A stretch of DNA of 64,000 nt from Taudactylus pleione. Taxonomy: Eukaryota > Chordata > Amphibia > Anura > Myobatrachidae. The stretch spans positions 16,074,501-16,138,500 of the forward strand of contig JAUIMM010000115.1 in NCBI GenBank assembly GCA_031769625.1, read 5' to 3'. Position numbers and translations under genes: made by a program. Under the pieces are notes generated by a model. That model had not been told where the DNA came from. It saw only the letters and a list, made by a program, of their open reading frames with translations, and did no database searches. Below are positions 35,943 to 43,857 of this stretch, piece by piece; the stretch's first letter is position 1; every line of letters starts with the position of its first letter.

Positions 35943-36876
35943 TCATCCTGCTTGATCCCACAGATCCTTCAGTTCCTGCTTGTTCTTGGGGCATTTTCCC
36001 TTCAGTTTTGTCTTCATCAAGTGAAATGCATGCTCAATCGGCTTCAGGTCAGGGGATTGATTTGGCCATTGCATAACATTCCACTTTTTAGCCTTAAAAA
36101 ACTCTTTGGTTGATTTTGCAGTATGCTTTGGGTCATTGTCCATCTGAACTGTGAAGCGCCGTCCAATGAGTTCTGAAGCATTTGACTGAATATGAGCATA
36201 TAATATTGCCCAAAACACTTCAGAATTAATTCTGCTGCTTTTGTCAGTAGTCACATCATCAATAAATACAAGGGAACCAGTTCCATTGGCAGCCATACAT
36301 GACACTACCACCACCATGCTTCACTGATGAGGTGGTATGTTTTGGATCATGAGCAGTTCCTTTCCTTCTCTTCCCATCACTCTGGTTCAAGTTGATCTTT
36401 GTCTTATCTGTCCATAGGATGTTGTTCCAGAACTGTAATGGCTTTGTTAGATGTTGTTTGGCAAACTCTAATCTGGTCTTTCTGTTTTTGTGGCTCACCA
36501 ATGGTTTGCATCTTGTGGTGAACCCTCTATATTCACTTGTGAATCTTCTCTTGATTGTTGACTTTGACACATATACACCTACCTCCTGGAGAGTGTTCTT
36601 GATTTGGCCAACTGTTGTGAAGAGGTTTTTCTTCACCAGGGAAATAATTCTTTTGTCATGCACCACATTTGTTTTCCGTGGTCTTCCGGGTCTTTTGGTG
36701 TTGCTGAGCTCTCCGGTGAATTCTTTCTTTTTAAGAATGTTCCAAACAGTTGATTTGGCCACACCTAATGTTTTTGCTATCTCTCTGATGGGTTTGTTTT
36801 GATTTTTCAGCCTAATGATGGCTTGCTTCACTGATAGTGACAGCTCTTTGGATCTCATATTGAGAGTTGACAGCAA
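35943..36876 (-). pseudogene. Tc1-family transposase, frameshifted and C-truncated
   Basis: The N-terminal frame (36876-36259) has a paired HTH: LSLSVKQAIIRLKNQNKPI, IREIAKTLGVAKSTVWNILK and an R-rich GRPRKT hook. Then come LEFAKQHL and WNNILWTDKTKINL (first catalytic Asp, DKT in place of DET). A frame change near 36300 leads into 36317-35943, with FTVQMDNDPKHTAKSTKEFF (second Asp) and NQSPDLKPIEHAFHLMK (Glu at DD34E spacing). The protein stops at KDLWDQAG, losing the last 30 or so residues. Cleavage activity is not expected. Confidence 0.9.
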
Positions 36877-37217
36877 CTGATTCCAAATGCAAATGTCACA
36901 CCTAGAATCAACTCCAGACCTTTTACCTGCTTAATTGATAATGAAATAATGAGGGAATAGCCCACACCTGTCCATGAAATAGCTTTTGAGTTGATAGTCT
37001 CATTACTTTTGGCCCCTTAAAAAGTGGGAGGCACATATAGAAACCGTTGTAATTCCTACACCGTTCACCTGATTTGGATGTAATTACCCTCAAATTAAAA
37101 CTGAAAGTCTGCAGTTAAATCACATCTCGTTTGTTTAATTTCAAAACCATTGTGGTGGTGAATAGAGGCCAAAATATGAAAATTCTGTCAATGTCCCAAT
37201 ATTTATGGACCTGACTG
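35943..37217 (-). mobile_element. Tc1 transposon copy, 3'-truncated, inside the giant element
   Basis: The right end is an intact Tc1 terminus (...TTTATGGACCTGACTG then TA at 37218-37219). The matching left terminus is absent, so the copy is cut near 35950. It carries the transposase pseudogene described separately. The insertion falls directly after a GPTRYC-coding stretch of the giant element's own transposase. Confidence 0.85.
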
Positions 37218-37225
37218 TATATATT

Positions 37226-37394
37226 TTATGTACAGTACCTTGTAGGGCCAAAAGTCCATCCCAGTTCCTTACGCATCCGTTTGATGCTGGAACAGGAGAT
37301 GTCCAGGTCACATTCTGCTTTTAGAATACGTTGAATTTGTAAAGCTGTACGCTCATCCTCACAAGTCAATTTGTGCACAATCTTTTTGACACTC
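37226..37394 (-). CDS. Giant-element transposase, exon 2 (second HTH)
   Basis: The acceptor CTACCGTAG at 37395-37396 is followed by an open frame reading SVKKIVHKLTCEDERTALQI, QRILKAECDLDISCSSIKRM and RKELGWTFGPTRYC. This is the second HTH of a paired domain as in IS630/Tc1-type transposases, where GW...RYC precedes the catalytic domain. The split Trp codon (TG from exon 1, G here) keeps the frame. Sequence then runs into the TIR of the Tc1 copy. The catalytic exon or exons were not found. Confidence 0.6.
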
Positions 37395-37524
37395 CTACGG
37401 TAGAACACATACAGAGCATATAGCAATTATTGGACAGTTAGTGTTGAAATTGGAACACAATACAGTAGCAATCTAGCAACATACAGTATACTGTAATAAA
37501 AAAAGGTTGATGTAAAGTACCTAC

Positions 37525-37721
37525 CATGTGCATTTAGAAGGAAATCTATATCTGGTCCGCGTTCTCTCAAATGCATGATAGCACACAGTCTGTAAACTAA
37601 CAAGAACACCACACTCTTTCAGCCAGGCCTGGATCTGTCGTGTTGTTTTGTGTTCTTTTTTCATGCTTGCAATTATCTTGCTGATGGCTTTGCTGATTTT
37701 TGCCATGTTTGACGACAAAAT
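37525..37721 (-). CDS. Giant-element transposase, exon 1 (first HTH)
   Basis: The acceptor TTTAAACAG at 37722-37723 precedes the exon. ATG is at 37706 and the donor GTAGGT at 37524-37519. The 60 codons read MAKISKAISKIIASMKKEHK, TTRQIQAWLKECGVLVSLQT and VCYHAFERT. The pattern KTTRQIQAWL...VSLQTVCYH is a helix-turn-helix. The exon ends in phase 2 and exon 2 restores the Trp codon. A 205-bp array with YY1-like sites lies about 330 bp upstream and may be its promoter. Confidence 0.6.
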
Positions 37722-38053
37722 CTGTTTAAAGAACAAGAGAAATACGTTACAGTACTGTTGCTGAGTATACAGACTGAGTACAGTATACAGTACATAATTT
37801 AATGTTCAGTATCTTAAACACAGGGGGGTTATTACATTCTTACTGTACATCAGCCGTAACATGTGTACACCAGTATATACTGTACTGTACGGTATAACCA
37901 GCTAGTAAATTTCATTTTGCAGGCTGTGTTTAATAAATGATAGTTTTGAGCTTATTAGTGATATATATTTCCCAATTTAATCTCACATCAAGCTTTCATA
38001 CAGTATGCCCCTTAATATGCAAATCTGCACCTACCGTATGAAGGAGACAAACA

Positions 38054-38526
38054 GGACAATAAACACAGCAATATTGCGACTGAAACTAAGATGGCCGCCG
38101 AGCAAAACAAGATGGCGGCGGGGACAGGACGGTCACTCACAGGAGACTATAAGGGGCAACGGGAGGCTAGGAACGATCGGTGTGTGTGTGATAGTTACTC
38201 GATTCACAAATAAGCCTCTATGGGGATGGGTGAAGGACGGGGCATACCGAGGCAGCAGGACGATAAATAGCAATATTGCGACTGAAACTAAAATGGCCGC
38301 CGTGCAAAACAAGATGGCGGCGGGGACAGGACGGTCACTCACAGGAGACTATGAGGGGCAACGGGAGGCTAGGAACGATCGGTGTGTGTGTGTGTGTGAT
38401 AGTTACTCGATTCACAAATATGCCTCTATGGGGATGGGTGAAGGACGGGGCATACCGAGGCAGCGGGACGATAAACAGCAATATTGCGACTGAAACTAAA
38501 ATGCCCGCCGAGCAAAACAAAATGGT
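38054..38526. repeat. About 205-bp tandem array, 2.3 units, with YY1-like motifs
   Basis: CAATATTGCGACTGAAACTA starts at 38069, 38271 and 38479 (periods 202 and 208). Each full unit has AAAATGGCCGCC or AAGATGGCCGCC, then AAGATGGCGGC (38109-38119 and 38311-38321), a perfect YY1-type core, followed by a (GT)n. The array lies upstream, on the minus strand, of the HTH exons. A promoter role is inference. Confidence 0.8.
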
Positions 38527-38905
38527 ACCGTATATGCATTGAAACCTCGCTACGCAAATCAGCGTCTAACACAGCAAACTGCAAAAATGACCATGAACCT
38601 TAACATAGAAAGCTACCGTACTTACAGTACCAGAGAGTTGATACTGTAGGAAACAGCTGTAGAAGCTAAGGGTACAGCAACAAAGGTGACTCGGAAGTCA
38701 GGCAGAGTTGCAGAGGTAGATCACAGTAATGAGCAGCAACAACAGCGACTTAGAAGTCAGGCAGCGTTGCAGGTAGTAGTAGTAGTATCTCAAGGGTTCG
38801 TACTGTTGATACGTGCTGATGAGACAATCCGAGCAGCAAGTCCGTACAGTTAAGTAGCAGATTCACAGTGTGGATAGCTAGTGCGGTCTGAGATGCTCTT
38901 TTATG

Positions 38906-39027
38906 CTACCAGAGACAAAATAATTCCTTCCTGCAGAAAATCTGGCTGCTGATTGGTGTATTTGAAAAATGCACTTCCTTGTGGTCCAATGGCATTGCAG
39001 AGTTTCGGCGGCAGAGTTTCGGTGATG
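38906..39027 (-). CDS. Pro/acid-rich gene, predicted terminal coding exon
   Basis: The acceptor TTTTTTTCAACAG is followed by CATCACCGAAAC. Using the phase of the upstream exons (2 leading bases), it stays open for 39 codons, reads SPKLCRRNSAMPLDHKEVHF and then SNTPISSQIF, and stops at TAG 38908-38906. Its start resembles the exon at 39760 (CAACAG then YATCACC), suggesting exon duplication. Confidence 0.4.
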
Positions 39028-39064
39028 CTGTTGAAAAAAATGACAGTATGTTACAGAAAAGAGA

Positions 39065-39190
39065 GAAGACGTTGGAGATGTTTTAAGAGAGAGAGAGAGA
39101 AACAGAGGGAGACAGGGAGAGAGAGAAAGAGAGAGAGATAGGGGGAGAGGGCGAGAGAGAAAGACAGAGGGAGAGAGAAAGAGAGAGAGA
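39065..39190. repeat. Polypurine (GA)n tract
   Basis: Interrupted GAGA repeats on the plus strand. On the sense (minus) strand this is a polypyrimidine tract in an intron of the predicted gene. Similar tracts occupy 39537-39720 and 39852-39950. Confidence 0.9.
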
Positions 39191-39209
39191 AAAAAAGAAA
39201 AAGGTTTAC

Positions 39210-39254
39210 TGGATTTGCTGCTGTCCAGCTCCACTATCACTATATGGAGGTGTT
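39210..39254 (-). CDS. Pro/acid-rich gene, exon (45 bp)
   Basis: The acceptor TTCTTTATGCAG (AG at 39256-39255) and donor GTAAACC (39209-39203) bound it. In the shared phase it has two leading bases, 14 codons (HLHIVIVELDSSKS) and one trailing base. It is short, so taken alone the evidence is weak. The matching phase is the support. Confidence 0.4.
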
Positions 39255-39410
39255 CTGCATAAAGAAAATAATAATACAGTATTGTACAGTACTCAGTGGG
39301 AAAGTAGAGGGTAAACATACTCAACTGTAACATTACTACAGTATATACTGTACTGTATTACAGTATTAATACAAAATGTCCTACAGTATAAAACTGTATA
39401 CAGTACTCAC

Positions 39411-39479
39411 TTGGCTGGGGAGGGGAGTCTGGGTCCTCTTCTTGCCCTGGGGAGGGCTGAGGCACTTCAATGTCTTCAA
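39411..39479 (-). CDS. Pro/acid-rich gene, exon (69 bp)
   Basis: The acceptor TTGTGTATTTTAG and donor GTGAGT (39410-39405) bound it. With two leading and one trailing base it reads EDIEVPQPSPGQEEDPDSPP, then QP. This is an acidic, proline-rich, probably disordered segment. Intron sequence upstream (TACATCTCCAACGTCTTCTC) recurs before the terminal exon. Confidence 0.55.
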
Positions 39480-39536
39480 CTAAAATACACAAGGACAGAA
39501 ACAATTATTGTGTAAGGAGAAGACGTTGGAGATGTA

Positions 39537-39720
39537 AGAGAGAGAGAGAGAGAGAAACAGGGAGACATGGAGAGAGAGAGAAAAAGAAAGAGAGAAAAAC
39601 GGAAAGAAAGCGAAAAAGAGAGAGAGAGAGGAAAATTAAAGAGAGAGAAAGATAAAGAGAAAGAGATAAAGAGAAAAAGAGAGAGAAAAACAGAGGGAGG
39701 GGGAGAGAGGGAGAGAGAGA
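39537..39720. repeat. Polypurine (GA)n/(GAAA)n tract
   Basis: AGAGAGAGAGA with AAAAAGAAAG variants, inside a predicted intron. The long Leu/Ser/Phe and Glu/Arg/Lys frames through it are artefacts of composition. Confidence 0.9.
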
Positions 39721-39759
39721 TACAGTACTGTAGAAAAAAATGTGGTGTAGTGTACTTAC

Positions 39760-39810
39760 GCGGCCAGATGAGGCCACTGGGCCCGGGAATGTACCCTTGA
39801 CTTGGTGATA
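39760..39810 (-). CDS. Pro/acid-rich gene, exon (51 bp)
   Basis: The acceptor TATTTTTTTCAACAG and donor GTAAGT (39759-39754) bound it. In the shared phase it reads SPSQGYIPGPSGLIWP. Its donor-side intron (GTAAGTACACTACACCACAT) is nearly identical to that of the exon at 39987. Confidence 0.5.
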
Positions 39811-39986
39811 CTGTTGAAAAAAATAATGTTACTATTACACTAGTACAGAAAAGAGAGACACTGAGAAAGAGAGAGAGGGATAAAGCGAGAGAGAGAAAGA
39901 GATACCATAGGTAGAGAGAGACTGACAAGGGAAGAAAAGGAGAGATATACAGTGCTGTAGAAAACAATGTGGTGTACTGTACTTAC

Positions 39987-40023
39987 AGGGCATGGGGCTT
40001 CCTGCAGCCTCATCAATGACGAG
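39987..40023 (-). CDS. Pro/acid-rich gene, possible exon (about 37-38 bp)
   Basis: The donor GTAAGT (39986-39981) is strong and the acceptor CACACGGACAG is weak. The frame that fits the trailing phase reads LVIDEAAGSPMP, but the leading base count does not fit its neighbours. The acceptor may be misplaced, or the exon may be skipped or dead. Confidence 0.3.
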
Positions 40024-40126
40024 TCTGTCCGTGTGTACAGTATAAGAAAAAAAATATTATACAAAAAATCAAAAAGGCAGTAGCATGACACTATTGTGTC
40101 CATACTGTAAATGTTGTAATCATTAC

Positions 40127-40183
40127 CACTGTCATTTGAGGAGGCTGCAGAAGGTGGTGGTGCTGGTGGTCGTGGAGGTAGGA
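40127..40183 (-). CDS. Pro/acid-rich gene, exon (57 bp)
   Basis: The acceptor GTTCTTTTTCCACAG and donor GTAATG (40126-40121) bound it. In the shared phase (2 leading, 1 trailing) it reads LPPRPPAPPPSAASSNDS. Confidence 0.5.
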
Positions 40184-40342
40184 CTGTGGAAAAAGAACAC
40201 TGTACTGTCAGTTTCCCTCAAAACCATTTTTAAACAAATAAACTGTACAAATTTTGACCAGAGTCTCCATAACACCAAAAACAAACACACAAATGAGAGA
40301 GAGAGAAAGAGAACAGTCTACAGTAGTGTGTACTGTACTTAC

Positions 40343-40423
40343 TCCGAAAATTCAGCCTACTGGGCCCGGCTGCTGCCGGTGGTGGTGGTGGTGGTGGTGG
40401 CGCTGCCGGGGCAGGGGGGGCTT
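40343..40423 (-). CDS. Pro/acid-rich gene, exon (81 bp), polyproline
   Basis: The donor GTAAGT is at 40342-40337. The acceptor is taken at GGTGAG (40425-40424), because the nearer CACAG would put a stop in this frame. In the shared phase it reads APPAPAAPPPPPPPP and then AAAGPSRLNFR. The (CCA)n makes it repeat-prone. Confidence 0.45.
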
Positions 40424-40944
40424 CTCACCCTGTGGGTAAAAATACATGTCGTCATTAAGGAGCATTTGAAAACAAGAGTTCAGACCTCTATTCCAAATTG
40501 GAGAGGGATTACGGTACAGTACTGTAGATGGCCTTAGGGAATTAGCTATTGATTAAAATACAAACCAATACAGTATACTGTAGTACAAAAAGTACTGTAG
40601 TCTATGAAGCTGGCATTGAGCCCAAAATAAAACAGTATGGTACTGTACTGTCCTGTATATAAAAAAATATACAGTCCAGTAAAGTACTGTATGACCAAGT
40701 GGTGCAACGTCACACATAGGCTATGTGGGTGGCACTGTCGCCACCCCACGAGCTGTACAAGATGGCACATGTGCATGACACTGGAGCCCGAACCCAGCGG
40801 AGGACCCCACTGAGGACTTTGCGAGACCTCGCCGGAGGGGTAAGTACGGTATTAATAAATACAGTACCAGTGGAATTTTCGTTTGTATCACAGTGATACC
40901 AAACGAAAATTCCCCCTGGTATTTCCCTTCATTTGTAAATGGGG

Positions 40945-41040
40945 CACAGAGTGAGAAGTGATAAGATACCAGCCAATCAGCTCCCAAATTTCATTTTTCA
41001 AACACAGCCTTTGAGATGACAGTTGGGAGCTGATTGGAGA
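40945..41040. mobile_element. Palindromic MITE, diverged copy
   Basis: AAGATACCAGCCAATCAGCT and CCCAAATTTCATTTTTC face GATGACAGTTGGGAGCTG, with AACACAGCCTTTGAG at the centre. It belongs to the family of 25385-25562. Confidence 0.55.
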
Positions 41041-41399
41041 CCCCTGAATCTGTCCATGACGTACAGTAATAATGTCAGACTTAAAGGGGGCAGGCCCAGC
41101 ACAGAAAAATAGTGTGTACAGTACTGTAGGTTAACACAGATTTGGTCGACAGACATTAGAATGGTGGATCAATCAACTTGCCTTTTGTTACTGTAGGTTT
41201 ATTAATCAAACAAGCCATGTCGACCAATAGTGTGTAACCCTTTAGTCAATGTACAGTACTGTAGATTTAATCAGCCTGTCAATCAAATGTCTGCCAGTCA
41301 TGTCAGTATGTGGTAACAACTGTCAGTCATCGTCAGATACTGTAGTATCCAACACCCTACAGTGCAGTGTACAGTAATGTAGAGTATGTCAGAGTCGTG

Positions 41400-41703
41400 C
41401 ATTGTACTGTATTCATTATTGTACAGTATACTGTAATTCATGTGATTATACAGCAATGCTGTACTTCGAATTATTCGCCTCCGAATTCGCTCTAGACAAG
41501 GCCTGTCCCTCCTAAGCAAATCCGACCACCTGCGCTGCAGTGAGCGAACTCTGCGCCGAACGCCATATAGGCAATATATTTCAGTGCTCGCGCTTCTGTA
41601 GGCGAGCTCTTTGTCTTTGGTTAGTGGCGAACGTTTGGTCCCGCCACTTCACCAACACAAAGAGCTCGCCGGACGAGTAGCGTCTTGCCCTCATAGAAGC
41701 CAT
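41400..41703 (-). pseudogene. Myb/SANT-like DNA-binding ORF of the giant element
   Basis: ATG at 41703 opens MASMRARRYSSGELFVLVKW and runs to a stop at about 41583. In another frame 41570-41460 reads VRRRVRSLQRRWSDLLRRDR, then PCLERIRRRII. A [R/F][S/T]xxEL..LV start and a late RRWSDL(K/L)RR helix are typical of the Myb/SANT-like domains in NAIF1/MSANTD-type proteins and in accessory proteins of DNA transposons. One frameshift separates the halves, and the middle helix is unclear. Upstream of the Pro-rich exons on the same strand, it could be their N-terminus. Confidence 0.45.
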
Positions 41704-43021
41704 TTTCACTAGCCAGTGACGCACGTCGTACATTGCATGACGCACGACGCACGTCGACACTAATTCACTCATTACGGCAGGCGTCTGTGGTGCACTGTAA
41801 TGTAGTCATAACCGTAGTGGCAAAGTAGTGTGGGCATCACAGGATTGAAAAGTTTCTAAAGTCATGAAATCACTATCACTACATTGTCACAAGTTTGTGG
41901 TGTAATGCTATACATAGCATCGTCAGCCCTGTCTCTCATTCTAGACAGTAGATTCACTAGCAGTTTCTGCAGTTATAAAATCACTATTCTGTGGTGCTAA
42001 ATTCAACGGCACCGTCAGTTTTTAATATTCAGTACAGGCACATTCATAGCGGCACACTAGTTGTCCTAGCAGACGGGGGATGGTGTCCTTGGCAATGGTC
42101 ACAATTCGTAGCATTTTTCAGGACACTAGGGCAGAGCTGACTGCTTACAGTAAATGGATTAACAAAGCTTCCTTTATTATGGTAAGGTGAGGCTCTTGCT
42201 TGCTTTGGGGGAAGGGACCTGATGCACTGTGTATGACTCTCGGCCCCACTGGGCATGCGCCAGAAATCCAATCGCAACCCTCCTACTGGGCATGCGCACG
42301 CCAGAGATGGAAATTCAACAGCATACAGTACTGTACCGACTGCAGTAATACAGCCAAATGCGCATGCTCAGTGATGGCATAGCGCTACATGGCGTATGGC
42401 TTGGCGCCACAGATCCCATTGTACGTCCCTCCATTTCTAAACCATCGCAGATGGCTGACAGCCACCATAGCGCCAACCGTGTAATATAGAGAGCTCTCTC
42501 TCATACAGATCCCACTACTACCGTACTTAGTGTGCAAGGTTGGAGCAGCATCACCAATGTCATAAGTTTGCGATGCAATGCTATTTTGCGCTTCAAACGC
42601 AGTCAGCTTTGAACACAGAGTGCTCTGTCACAGTCGGAAACCACTCTCAGACACAGTCCAAGGGACGTAGCCATAGTGCGTAAGGCTGAGACCGCATCTA
42701 CGTTGCCGCATGTTTGCATTTTGCATTTTGGGCGCTCAGTTTGTGATACAGAGCCCTCTCTTGGCACTACAGATCCCATTGTAAACCCTCCACTGGGCAT
42801 GCACATGAAATCCCATTGCAACCCCTCGAAGCAGACAGCCACCACAGTGCAGACATTGATGAAAGTTTTGCACTATTTAAACACACAATCAGTTTGTAAT
42901 GTCTTACTTTTAAGCAGCCTTTTAAACAACAACACTACAGTATTACAGTACAGTACAACACTACTAAAGTAGTTTCACTATAGTGTCCAGAGCAGACAGT
43001 GACAATAAATAAAAATATACG

Positions 43022-43105
43022 GCACAGTATATTCTTTTCCAGGGATCGAACCCGAGACCATAATTCTACCATAGTGATCACCTAACCACTAGCCCACACG
43101 AAAGC
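43022..43105 (-). other. tRNA-like module 6
   Basis: On the minus strand GTGGGCTAGTGGTTAGG (A box, 43097-43081) and GGGTTCGATCCCTGG (B box, 43053-43039) stand at normal tRNA spacing. It resembles tRNA-Glu/Asp type sequence most. It is the best-preserved of six such modules in the giant element. The acceptor stem does not pair convincingly, so a functional tRNA is not claimed. Confidence 0.55.
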
Positions 43106-43639
43106 TACAGTGAACCGCACAGAGCGGCCTCATCCTTGTGCACTCCTCCCGCTGCTGTTTTTAATTTAAAAAAAAAAATTGTCATACTGTAATTCATCCC
43201 ATCTCAGTGAAAGCTGTGCATGCATCTCATTAATCTACAGTATCAGTTATACCGTGACAACAACTCGGGCAAGTTCTCTACTATTCAGTTACTGCACCGT
43301 ACCATATGTACAATACAGTATGTGCAGTGATTTGCATCCTGTTATAAGATCTCACTGTACGGTACAGTACTATATATATGTATATTATGTGACATTAAAA
43401 ATACAGTATGGGTTGTGCGTACATGCAAATGCTGTGAATGTGATATCCATCCAATTTACTGTAAGTTTAACAGTATGGCATTCAGTACAAGGCATTCAGT
43501 ACAAATTACAACAGTGGAGCACTCACCACCCAGCGGTTATGCACTGTATTACATGCAATTACAAAAGTGGAGCACTCGCCACCCAGCGGTTAAGCACTGA
43601 ATTACATGCCGTAGCATATCCTTCGTTGAAGAATACCAC

Positions 43640-43720
43640 GGTATTCCACAAGTCCATGGCGTGACTCAGAGGCCTGCATGCCACGCCACAAGTCCATGGC
43701 GCGACTCACACCACGAGCAA
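43640..43720. repeat. Right subterminal repeats of the giant element
   Basis: AGTCCATGGCGTGACTCA (43652) and AGTCCATGGCGCGACTCA (43691) are near-identical direct repeats within 100 bp of the right end. The left end has a related GCCATGAGTCGTGCCAC in inverted order (about 31772). Confidence 0.7.
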
Positions 43721-43741
43721 CAAAATAGCTGGGCAGATCTG

Positions 43742-43857
43742 TACCTCTCTGACCGATCTTTCTCGGTTTCCTCTCATGACTCCTCTTCCCCCCACAGCCT
43801 CTTACAGTAGGTGTTCCCCAAGATTCTATTCTTAGACCTCTCCTATTCTCCCTCTTT
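43742..43857 (+). pseudogene. L2-type LINE reverse transcriptase fragment, downstream part
   Basis: Directly after the TA it reads LSDRSFSVSSHDSSSPHSLL. After a one-base frame change comes VGVPQDSILRPLLFSLF, the motif B region (GVPQGSxLGPLLF) of L2/CR1-type RTs. It continues the fragment ending at 31703. The LINE ends abruptly at a different repeat near 43858. Confidence 0.8.

Larger units (their letters stand above)
31704..43741 (-). mobile_element. Giant (12,038-bp) TA-flanked DNA element, Tc1/mariner-like, defective
   Basis: The left end CTGATGTGCCCAGCTAT and the inverted right end CAGATCTGCCCAGCTAT match at 15 of 17 positions. TA is duplicated outside (31702-31703 and 43742-43743). Removing the element and one TA rejoins the host LINE frame as SSY-LSDRSF. 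Minus-strand content includes a Myb-like ORF, a same-phase exon chain, and a spliced double-HTH N-terminus as expected of an IS630/Tc1-type transposase. Non-coding content includes tRNA-like modules and tandem arrays. The catalytic DDE domain of its own transposase was not found. A younger Tc1 copy sits in the gene. The size is extreme for the superfamily. Confidence 0.75.

Noticed and set aside
39476..39967. Leu/Ser/Phe-rich 163-codon ORF resembling a membrane protein
   Set aside because: It translates a polypurine tract. The hydrophobic pattern is compositional.
40761..40840. A plus-strand first exon (MAHVHDTGARTQRRTPLRTL then a GTAAGT donor)
   Set aside because: The donor is good, but no partner acceptor with a continuing frame was found downstream on the plus strand.
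32318..43105. Functional tRNA genes
   Set aside because: A and B boxes are present, but acceptor stems do not pair by eye and most B boxes are imperfect. Described as tRNA-like only.
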